From Oscillospiraceae bacterium (GTDB lineage: Bacteria; Bacillota; Clostridia; Oscillospirales; Ruminococcaceae), in assembly GCA_020024235.1 (NCBI GenBank), contig JAHHUA010000080.1, positions 1-7,824 on the forward strand: DNA of 7,824 nt, read 5' to 3'. Shown here piece by piece: positions 1-6,272 of the stretch (position 1 is its first letter; each line of letters begins with the position of its first letter). The notes under the pieces were generated by a model. That model worked only from the letters and a program-made list of their open reading frames with translations, had not been told where the DNA came from and searched no databases. The position numbers were made by a program, and so were the translations under genes.

Positions 1-50
1 ACAGAGGCTTATAGCCTCAGAGCAAACCACCCGTTAGACGGGTGGTTTTG
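1..50 (+). repeat. Tandem-hairpin element, left copy
   Basis: Two hairpins sit side by side. The first is a perfect 6-bp stem, GAGGCT (4-9) with AGCCTC (13-18) around the loop TAT. After a 6-nt spacer comes a perfect 10-bp stem, AAACCACCCG (24-33) with CGGGTGGTTT (39-48) around TTAGA. On the plus strand the second stem runs into a short T run (46-49), so it could terminate transcription arriving from the left. On the minus strand it lies about 40 nt beyond the peptidase stop and could end that transcript, although the T-run on that side is only three bases. A similar element starts at the right end of the window (7790 onward) in the same orientation, with the same AACCACCCG half-stem but a different first stem. 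It could be a terminator, a REP-like repeat or the end of a small IS200/IS605-type element; the sequence here cannot decide. The left boundary may lie outside the window. Confidence 0.6.
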
Positions 51-86
51 ATTTATACATTTGTTAACCGTAAAATGTAAATCTTT

Positions 87-2990
87 TTATTTAGCTTCGG
101 AAAGTCTGTCAAAGAGTTTTTCGTTTTCTTTGATCTTCTTTTCATTGCCGAATACTACATAAAGGTTTTTATCTGTAATCTTTGTGAGCATATCTCCAAG
201 AGCGTTAATTTCGGAAAGTTTGGCAGAAAGAACCTCATCTCTTCTTGTTTGACGGTCCTTATCTGTAATATGTGCTATCATATTATTTACTGCCATAACA
301 CATTTTTGTTCAGCGGTTTTTGGCATATCCATAGAGGAAATTGTACCAATAATATAATTGTTAAATTCTGTTTCTGTCAGTTCCAAATTCTTAAAGTATT
401 CGCCGGCTTCTCTGTAAACCTTCATGGAATTGTTAAGATGTGGATCTCTGTAGCTGGAGAACATAACACCTTCATTTGTAATTCCGAAAGGTGCACCATA
501 AGCTCCACCCAATACTCTGATATTGTTCCATGCATAATCTGTAGACATAATTGTCTGAAGAACATCCATCTTTCCTGTATGTTTAATGCCAAACTCCTTA
601 AAGTCATAACCCATAGTTACATATTGTACATTAGATGTGGTCATAATACCTTCATTGATATGTGTTCTTTCAAACTTTTCAGCAGCAGGAACAGAAACAG
701 GTTTAAATTCACTGCAAATCTTGTCAATTTCCTTTTCAAAAAGTTCTTTTATGTGATTATTTCCCGCTACGGAAACAATGGTATTATTGCTGTTAAGAAC
801 CTTTTTGAGTACTGCTTCGGATTTAGAAATAAATTCATCAGCCTTTTTATCAAAGTTGTTGGCAATATCTTTAACAAACTGGTAGTAAGTATAGAATTTA
901 CAATTTTCGGTAAATCTTGATGCAGGGGAAAGGTTAGCTCCCACTCTTATCATACCGTAAATATGTCCGTTGGATATCATTTCACTTTCCATACGGCTAA
1001 TGATAATGTTAAGAATTTGTTTAAGTCTTTCCTTTGAGTTAAAGTTGGTTTTATGGAGAATTTCTTTAATAATTTCCACAGCATTGGGGAATTTTTCTTC
1101 CATAGCCTTAAAGTTAATTTCAAAGAATTTATAAGCCTTATCGCTGTCATTGTTGTCGGAAATTGCATTAGCTGTAAAGCTTATATTTCCTATATTTTCC
1201 ATTATTGCGTTAGGCAATGTGGTAACAGTGTAATTTTCAGTTGGCAGCATGGACAAAGCATTGCACACAAAACCGAGATATGGCAGTTCTTCACTTTCAA
1301 GAACACTTGCATCAGTTAATATTCTTCCGTAAACTATTCCATTTGTTTCAGCATTGTAATGATAAAGATTATATCCGTTTTTCTTAGTTTCGGAAACTGA
1401 CAAATCGGAAACTTTCTTTTCAATATCGGAAACTTTGAGGTTTGGTATGGTTTTTAAATCTTCTGCACTGTCAGGTGTTCTTTGACGAAGTTTAAGAACA
1501 GCTTCTTCATCCATAATAGCTTTAATTTGTTCATCGGACAAAGTTGCCTTAAAGTCAGCCAGTTTTTTAGCAAGAGCATCGGCTTTCTTTTCGGAAAGAC
1601 CTTTTTCCGGGTTAAGAACTATCTTAGCACAAAACTGGTTGTCAATGAGATATTTTTTAATAAGACCTTCAAAGCCCTTATTTTCCAAAAGGCTCTTAGC
1701 ATAGTCAAATTGACCGTTAATTTTGAGTTCTTCAAAAGGATCTCTGCCATAGAAATAACGGGCAAATATGGATGAAGCCATGTTGACGCCTCTGCCGGCT
1801 CTTATTGTGATATATTCTTTACTGGAAAATTCATTGCTCAAAATACAGCCTTCAATAAGTTTTCTGTCAATTCCGTTTTCGGAAAGTTCTTTAAGTGAAG
1901 TTTCAATAATGTCAAAAATCTTCTTGGCATTTTCTTCACTTGTATTTTGAATAATAATATTGAATGTAGGCTGAAGTTTGTGAGTATCAAAATAGCACTG
2001 AATATTCTGACAAAGTCCTGCATCCAAAATTTTATTTTTAATGCAAGCTGAATCGGCATTAAAGAGTGCAGAAGCCAGTGTATCCATAGCTGTTGCCAAT
2101 TTTGAATCAATGCCTTCAGGAATTACATAAGTAATTTGTGCATAGGTTTTTCCGTCCTCATTGTCATCTTTACCTATGGAGTATGTGCCTTTCAGGTTCT
2201 TTTCCTTATCAAAAGGCTTTGTAAGTCCGATTTCGGAGTCAATTTCTTTAAAGTCAAACTTGGAGAGATAATCTCTGTCCAATATTTCCATAATTTCAGC
2301 TGCATCAATATCGCCGTAAATATAAATACAGGAATTTGACGGGTGATAATATTTTTCATGGAAAGCTTTAAAATCTTCATATGTAAGTTCGGGAATTACA
2401 TCAGGATCTCCACCGGAGGAATACTGATAGCAGTTGTCAAAAATTGCACTTGTAATTTCATTATCCAAAATTTCTTCAGGGGAGGAATATGCACCTTTCA
2501 TTTCATTATATACAACACCGTTTAATGTTAAAGGTGCATCTTTATCGGCAATTTCATAGTGCCAGCCTTCCTGCATGAATATTTCTTTAATTGTTTTCAT
2601 TTTGGGGTTAAAAACAGCGTCCACATAAATATGGAGAATGTTTTTGTAATCCTCAATATTTTGTGATGAGAAAGGATACATTGTTTTATCCGGATAGGTC
2701 ATCGCATTGAGGAATGTGTTTAAAGAGCCTTTCATCAAATCCACAAAAGGTTCTTTTGTAGTAAATTTATCGGAACCACAGAGAACACTGTGTTCGATAA
2801 TGTGAGGCACACCTGTGCTGTCATGGGGAGGTGTTCTAAATCCGATTGCAAATGCCTTGTTTTTATCATCTGTTTTGAGAAAAACAAGGTGAGCCTTAGT
2901 TTTTTGGTGAACATATTCAAATCCTTCACCGTTAACTTCGCTGATTTTCTGGCTTTTAACAAGTTCAAAGCCACTGATATGTTTTTCCAT
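87..2990 (-). CDS. M16C-family zinc metallopeptidase (PreP-like)
   Basis: This is a 967-residue insulinase-superfamily peptidase of the presequence-protease (M16C) type, which typically degrades unstructured peptides inside a closed two-half chamber. The inverted zinc motif HIIEH is visible (H63, E66 catalytic base, H67), and the third zinc ligand is E163 in NEMKGAYS. Other hallmarks of this subfamily are SVLCGS after the motif, KEPFVDLMKGSL, TFLNAMTYPD and QEGWHYE. The C-terminal half keeps IRVLGGAYGA, with R825 and Y831 in the position where M16 enzymes bind the substrate backbone. The length of nearly 1,000 residues is normal for the subfamily, and all active-site residues are present. I see no signal peptide or membrane segment, so a cytoplasmic location is inferred. 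The start is set at the second of two in-frame ATGs: AAGGAG (3003-2998 on the minus strand) lies 7 nt from the ATG at 2990 but only 1 nt from the ATG at 2996. The gene is transcribed divergently from the acyltransferase operon and appears monocistronic within the window. Confidence 0.95.
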   Translation of the reverse strand: MEKHISGFELVKSQKISEVNGEGFEYVHQKTKAHLVFLKTDDKNKAFAIGFRTPPHDSTGVPHIIEHSVLCGSDKFTTKEPFVDLMKGSLNTFLNAMTYPDKTMYPFSSQNIEDYKNILHIYVDAVFNPKMKTIKEIFMQEGWHYEIADKDAPLTLNGVVYNEMKGAYSSPEEILDNEITSAIFDNCYQYSSGGDPDVIPELTYEDFKAFHEKYYHPSNSCIYIYGDIDAAEIMEILDRDYLSKFDFKEIDSEIGLTKPFDKEKNLKGTYSIGKDDNEDGKTYAQITYVIPEGIDSKLATAMDTLASALFNADSACIKNKILDAGLCQNIQCYFDTHKLQPTFNIIIQNTSEENAKKIFDIIETSLKELSENGIDRKLIEGCILSNEFSSKEYITIRAGRGVNMASSIFARYFYGRDPFEELKINGQFDYAKSLLENKGFEGLIKKYLIDNQFCAKIVLNPEKGLSEKKADALAKKLADFKATLSDEQIKAIMDEEAVLKLRQRTPDSAEDLKTIPNLKVSDIEKKVSDLSVSETKKNGYNLYHYNAETNGIVYGRILTDASVLESEELPYLGFVCNALSMLPTENYTVTTLPNAIMENIGNISFTANAISDNNDSDKAYKFFEINFKAMEEKFPNAVEIIKEILHKTNFNSKERLKQILNIIISRMESEMISNGHIYGMIRVGANLSPASRFTENCKFYTYYQFVKDIANNFDKKADEFISKSEAVLKKVLNSNNTIVSVAGNNHIKELFEKEIDKICSEFKPVSVPAAEKFERTHINEGIMTTSNVQYVTMGYDFKEFGIKHTGKMDVLQTIMSTDYAWNNIRVLGGAYGAPFGITNEGVMFSSYRDPHLNNSMKVYREAGEYFKNLELTETEFNNYIIGTISSMDMPKTAEQKCVMAVNNMIAHITDKDRQTRRDEVLSAKLSEINALGDMLTKITDKNLYVVFGNEKKIKENEKLFDRLSEAK

Positions 2991-2997
2991 AGTCATT

Positions 2998-3003
2998 CTC
3001 CTT
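2998..3003 (-). promoter_or_regulatory. Ribosome binding site deciding the peptidase start
   Basis: AAGGAG on the minus strand is separated from the ATG at 2994-2996 by a single base and from the ATG at 2988-2990 by 7 bases. Normal Shine-Dalgarno spacing favours the inner ATG, which shortens the protein by two residues (Met-Thr) relative to the longest reading frame. Confidence 0.75.
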
Positions 3004-3039
3004 ATACATTAAATTTGCATGACAAATAATACCTTATTA

Positions 3040-3069
3040 AGTGTATCACTAATATATTACAAAAGTCAA
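3040..3069 (-). promoter_or_regulatory. Candidate sigma-A promoter for the M16C peptidase
   Basis: On the minus strand, TTGACT (3069-3064, five of six matches to TTGACA) is followed after 18 bases by TACACT (3045-3040, four of six matches to TATAAT). The -10 hexamer is preceded by TGA, giving an extended -10 (TGn). Transcription would start around 3033 and leave a leader of about 40 nt before the ATG at 2990. This is read from hexamer matches only; AT-rich DNA produces such matches easily. Confidence 0.5.
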
Positions 3070-3107
3070 ACAAAAACCAAAATATTAAAAGATTTTTAAA
3101 AATACTA

Positions 3108-3135
3108 TTGAGATTAATTAAATATGTTATATAAT
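3108..3135 (+). promoter_or_regulatory. Candidate sigma-A promoter for the MBOAT-DHHW operon
   Basis: TTGAGA (3108-3113) is followed after 16 bases by a perfect TATAAT (3130-3135). Just upstream is a perfect AT palindrome, ATTTTTAAAAAT (3092-3103), placed where an UP element would sit. Transcription would start around 3142 and give a leader of about 40 nt. The start codon at 3182 has GAAGGG about 11 nt upstream, which is usable but slightly far. I see no riboswitch-like structure in this leader. Confidence 0.55.
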
Positions 3136-3181
3136 AAATAAGATTATTATTCATAACCTTATATGAAGGGACTTTTTTTAC

Positions 3182-4588
3182 ATGATATTCGCAGATTTGA
3201 CTTTTTTGTATTTTTTTCTGCCTTTAAATATAATCTTATATTTTATTTCTAAAAATTTGGCTTACAGAAACATGGTTTTGATTGTTTTTTCAATTTTTTT
3301 CTATGCTTGGGGAGAACCGGTATGGATTGGACTTTTAATTTTTTCCGGTGTAATTAATTACTATGCCGCACGGGCTATAGAAAAATACCGAAATACTCCA
3401 AAGGCAAAACTTGCGCTTATCTTATCAACTGCCGTAAATTTAGGCTTTTTGGTGCTTTTTAAATACAGCGGTTTTTTAACGGAAACCATAAATTTACTGG
3501 GCTTTAATCTGCCCATACCTAGGTTTTCACTTCCCATAGGTATTTCTTTTTATACCTTTCAAACCATTTCCTATGTAGTTGATGTATATAAAGAGAAAAT
3601 TCATGCACAAAAATATTTTTACAAATTTTTTATGTATGTTTCCCTTTATCCACAGCTTATAGCAGGTCCAATAGTGCTTTATAAACAAGTGTCAGCAGAA
3701 ATTGACTTCCGTGAAACCGATATAAGATCCATAAGCACGGGAGCTACAAGGTTTATCTATGGTCTTTCAAAAAAAGTAATTGTGGCAAACGGTGCCGGTC
3801 TTTTGGCTTCACAATATTTAAACGGGGATTTATCTTCTCTTTCCGTAGCCGGGGCATGGTTTGGAATATTTATGTACACACTGCAAATTTACTACGATTT
3901 TTCAGGATATTCAGATATGGCAATAGGTCTTGGCAGAATATTCGGATTTGATTACCCCGAAAACTTTTGTTACCCTTATATTTCCGGCTCTGCCACGGAA
4001 TTTTGGCGTCGCTGGCACATAACTTTAAGCAGCTTTTTCAGAGATTATGTCTATATACCTTTAGGCGGCAACAAAAATCATATGTACCGCAATTTATTTA
4101 TAGTATGGTTTCTAACCGGACTTTGGCATGGAGCCAGCTTTAACTTTATTATATGGGGACTTTTTTGGGGAGTATTAATTGCTATGGAAAAGAAATTCCT
4201 TTTAAAATATCTTCAAAAACTTCCATGGTATATCAGCAGACCTTATATGTGGATTATAATTATGATAAGCTGGGCGATTTTCTACTTTACCGACTTAAAT
4301 AAACTCAGCCAATTTATTCAGATTATGTTCGGCTTTTCAGGCCATCCTCTTTCTGACATCAGTACGGAAATTAATTTTGTAAATAATCTGGTTTGGATAA
4401 TAATTTCAGTGTTTTTCGCCATGCCTATGCTAAAGGGTTTTGAATATTTGGCTGTAAATGAGTTTGAACCTAAACATCAAGGTATTATGCTATATGTTCA
4501 TATCGGAATAAATGTTGTACTTCTTCTTATATGTACATCACTTTTATGCGGTCAGGCATATAATCCGTTCTTATACTATAAATTTTAG
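3182..4588 (+). CDS. MBOAT-family membrane O-acyltransferase (AlgI/PatA/DltB-like)
   Basis: This is a 468-residue polytopic membrane protein with about ten or more hydrophobic segments spread over its length. The N-terminus MIFADLTFLYFFLPL is the typical opening of AlgI-type proteins, which supports the chosen start. Family motifs follow in order: SFYTFQTISYVVDVYK (122-137), PQLIAGPI (157-164), YYDFSGYSDMAIG (237-249), EFWRRWHITLSSFFRDY (273-289) with H279, and GLWHGASFNFIIWG (313-326). In the last motif, H316 corresponds to the essential MBOAT histidine. Known relatives move an acyl group, usually acetyl, from a cytoplasmic donor across the membrane so that a periplasmic or cell-surface partner can attach it to a polysaccharide or another envelope polymer. 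The next gene encodes exactly that kind of partner, 13 nt downstream, so the two are almost certainly co-transcribed. The length fits the family and no key residue is missing. The polymer being modified cannot be inferred: no glycosyltransferase or teichoic acid gene lies in the window. DltB is less likely because no dltA, dltC or dltD neighbours are present. Confidence 0.93.
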   Translation: MIFADLTFLYFFLPLNIILYFISKNLAYRNMVLIVFSIFFYAWGEPVWIGLLIFSGVINYYAARAIEKYRNTPKAKLALILSTAVNLGFLVLFKYSGFLTETINLLGFNLPIPRFSLPIGISFYTFQTISYVVDVYKEKIHAQKYFYKFFMYVSLYPQLIAGPIVLYKQVSAEIDFRETDIRSISTGATRFIYGLSKKVIVANGAGLLASQYLNGDLSSLSVAGAWFGIFMYTLQIYYDFSGYSDMAIGLGRIFGFDYPENFCYPYISGSATEFWRRWHITLSSFFRDYVYIPLGGNKNHMYRNLFIVWFLTGLWHGASFNFIIWGLFWGVLIAMEKKFLLKYLQKLPWYISRPYMWIIIMISWAIFYFTDLNKLSQFIQIMFGFSGHPLSDISTEINFVNNLVWIIISVFFAMPMLKGFEYLAVNEFEPKHQGIMLYVHIGINVVLLLICTSLLCGQAYNPFLYYKF

Positions 4589-4592
4589 GAGG
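4587..4592 (+). promoter_or_regulatory. Ribosome binding site overlapping the MBOAT stop codon
   Basis: AGGAGG shares its first two bases with the end of the TAG stop codon of the acyltransferase and lies 9 nt before the ATG at 4602. It is the strongest Shine-Dalgarno sequence in the window. The overlap suggests translational coupling, so the two partner proteins would be made in linked amounts. Confidence 0.8.
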
Positions 4593-4601
4593 TAAAATTA
4601 T

Positions 4602-6197
4602 ATGAAGAAAACTTATAACAAATTTTCCCCTGAAGTTTACAGCAAAACCATATCAATAACCAATTTAATTATTTTGCTTACAATAATTTTGGCACTTTGC
4701 TTTATGTTTTTTATTTTCCCAAAAGAAACCGAATCCGAAGATGAAAAAAGAAAGCTGGCAACTGTTTCTCCCATAACTGCCGAAACGATTTTTTCAGGTA
4801 AAACAGCAGAAGAAATTACCGCTTATGTCAGCGACCATTTTCCTTTCAGAAAATTTTTCATAGCTTTTTCCAACCAGCTTGAAAATATGAAGGGATTTAA
4901 AATTGACAATGTAAAAATCCATGGAGCTCCCTCATCTTCAGAAGAATCTGATTTTGAAATACCCGAAAGTTCCGAAGAAACCGAAATATCAAATTCTGAT
5001 ACCACGGACCTTCCTGCCAAAAAAGACGATGAATCCTCGGCATCGGAATCATCAGAAGAATCTACCTCACAAAGCATTGATGAATCTTTAAATAATTTAT
5101 CTGAGGAATCGAATACTGACGATGATGTATATCAGGGAGGAGAACAGCAGGGTTACACCTTTATTTATAAAGACAGAGCCATGGGACTTTTCGGCGGCAA
5201 CAATAAAATGGGTCAGTGGTATGCTTCCGTATTAAATAAATATCACAGCGTTTTAGGGGACGATGTAAAAATTTATAATATGGTTATACCCACCAGTGTT
5301 GACTTTTATATCCCCGAAAAATATAAAAGTGTTACACAGCCCCAAAAACCCAGTATTGAAAACATTTACTCAAATTTAGACAGTGATATTACACATATAA
5401 ATGTTTATGACACTTTGCAGCAGCACAAGGATGAATACATCTATTTCCGCACTGACCACCACTGGACAGGACTGGGGGCATATTATGCCTACACAGAATT
5501 TGCAAAAGCAGCGGGATTTACTCCTATACCCATTGAAAAATTTACCACCAGAAGACTTGAGAATTTTCTTGGAACTCTGTACAGCCTTACTAAGGACAGT
5601 AAACTGAAAGATCACCCAGACTATGTGGATTATTATTTGATAGATACTCCTCATGAAGTGTACAGATATATGAAAAATGCCCCATATGTACCTATAAAAA
5701 CTTCTTTACATGGTGAATATGCAGTCAGCCCCAATTCCTATTCGGTTTTTCTTCATGGGGATTTTCCTCTGATAAAAATAAAAACCAATCTTAATAACGG
5801 CAAAAAAATCGCAGTGGTAAAAGAATCTTACGGGAATGCTTTTTCCCCGTTTTTGGTAAATCACTATGAAGAAGTTTATGTGGTTGATGAAAGATATTTC
5901 CAGCTTGGATTTATTGATTTTATTAAACAAAACGGCATTAATGAGCTTGTCTTTGTAAATAATGTGATGGCAGCAAACACACCTTATCATATCAAAAATA
6001 TTGAGAGAATTATGTATCAAACCTTTGTACCCCCTGTAATTTCCTCAATAGAACCGGAAAAACCTTCTTCCGAAAACTCTGAGCAAGTTTCTATAGATAA
6101 ATCTTCCTCCAAGGAAAGCTCCGAAAACTTTGAGGATAACAGTTCATCATCAGATTACTTTGAGGACTCAGAGTCATCTTCGGATACACAGGAATAA
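4602..6197 (+). CDS. DHHW-family (AlgX/AlgJ-like SGNH) membrane-anchored protein
   Basis: This is a 531-residue protein with a lysine-containing N-terminus, one membrane segment (about residues 17-39) and a large outside domain. After the membrane come KRKLA (50-54) and DHFPFRKFF (78-86), typical of DHHW proteins. The signature TDHHWTGLGAYYAY (284-297) and VVKESYGNAFSPFL (405-418) follow. By analogy with AlgX and AlgJ, D285, H287 and S409 would form the catalytic triad of an SGNH-type O-acetyltransferase or esterase. DERYF (429-433) follows at the usual place. The partner is the MBOAT protein immediately upstream; together they would acylate an extracellular polymer, with this protein performing the final transfer. 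Unusual parts are a Ser/Glu/Asp-rich insert at about residues 109-180, containing four SEES/SEET units, and a similar acidic tail at about 481-531. Both look disordered and interrupt or extend the domain rather than replace any motif. No sortase motif is seen. The fold and pairing are well supported; the exact reaction and substrate are inferred. Confidence 0.88.
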   Translation: MKKTYNKFSPEVYSKTISITNLIILLTIILALCFMFFIFPKETESEDEKRKLATVSPITAETIFSGKTAEEITAYVSDHFPFRKFFIAFSNQLENMKGFKIDNVKIHGAPSSSEESDFEIPESSEETEISNSDTTDLPAKKDDESSASESSEESTSQSIDESLNNLSEESNTDDDVYQGGEQQGYTFIYKDRAMGLFGGNNKMGQWYASVLNKYHSVLGDDVKIYNMVIPTSVDFYIPEKYKSVTQPQKPSIENIYSNLDSDITHINVYDTLQQHKDEYIYFRTDHHWTGLGAYYAYTEFAKAAGFTPIPIEKFTTRRLENFLGTLYSLTKDSKLKDHPDYVDYYLIDTPHEVYRYMKNAPYVPIKTSLHGEYAVSPNSYSVFLHGDFPLIKIKTNLNNGKKIAVVKESYGNAFSPFLVNHYEEVYVVDERYFQLGFIDFIKQNGINELVFVNNVMAANTPYHIKNIERIMYQTFVPPVISSIEPEKPSSENSEQVSIDKSSSKESSENFEDNSSSSDYFEDSESSSDTQE

Positions 6198-6202
6198 AAC
6201 AG

Positions 6203-6231
6203 TTGCTTTTATCACAGAAAAAATATATAAT
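6203..6231 (+). promoter_or_regulatory. Candidate promoter for proS
   Basis: A perfect TATAAT (6226-6231) lies 17 bases downstream of TTGCTT (6203-6208), which matches only three of six -35 positions. Transcription would begin near 6238, giving a leader of about 35 nt, too short for a T-box. Read-through from the upstream operon is also possible, because no T-rich terminator separates the genes. Confidence 0.45.
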
Positions 6232-6248
6232 TAAACTTATGATAAAAG
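6206..6248 (+). repeat. 9-bp perfect inverted repeat around the proS -10 region
   Basis: CTTTTATCA (6206-6214) is exactly mirrored by TGATAAAAG (6240-6248), with 25 bases between the arms. The arms bracket the TATAAT at 6226-6231. The loop is long, the stem is AT-rich and no T run follows, so it is not a convincing terminator. An operator for a dimeric regulator, or a weak hairpin in read-through RNA, are possible roles. Chance is also possible in DNA this AT-rich. Confidence 0.4.
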
Positions 6249-6272
6249 AATCAGAGAAAGGCAGATAATATA

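Noticed and set aside
249..920. 223-codon plus-strand open frame antisense to the peptidase
   Set aside because: It lies wholly within the well-supported peptidase gene, its translation is Cys/Phe/Ile-rich with no recognisable motif, and it has no convincing ribosome binding site. It is a mirror of AT-rich coding sequence.
95..1890. Repeated TCGGAAA heptamer, at least eight times on the plus strand inside the peptidase gene, suggestive of an uptake or Chi-like signal
   Set aside because: Each copy reads as TTTCCGA on the coding strand in the same frame, encoding Val/Leu/Ile-Ser-Glu/Asp with Ser codon TCC. Codon preference and common residue pairs explain it, and the heptamer is not enriched in the other genes.
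3001..3181. Possible small gene or riboswitch in the divergent intergenic region
   Set aside because: The stretch is very AT-rich with stops in all frames, shows no GC-paired stems, and is accounted for by the two promoter candidates and ribosome binding sites.
4823..5077. Minus-strand frame rich in Ser and Asp opposite the DHHW gene
   Set aside because: Its composition is produced by the reverse complement of the Ser/Glu-rich insert of the real gene; there is no independent support.
4926..5141. Repeated SEES-coding units considered as a CRISPR or DNA tandem repeat array
   Set aside because: The units are short, irregularly spaced and differ at the DNA level, and the reading frame is continuous through them. 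It is protein-level low complexity.
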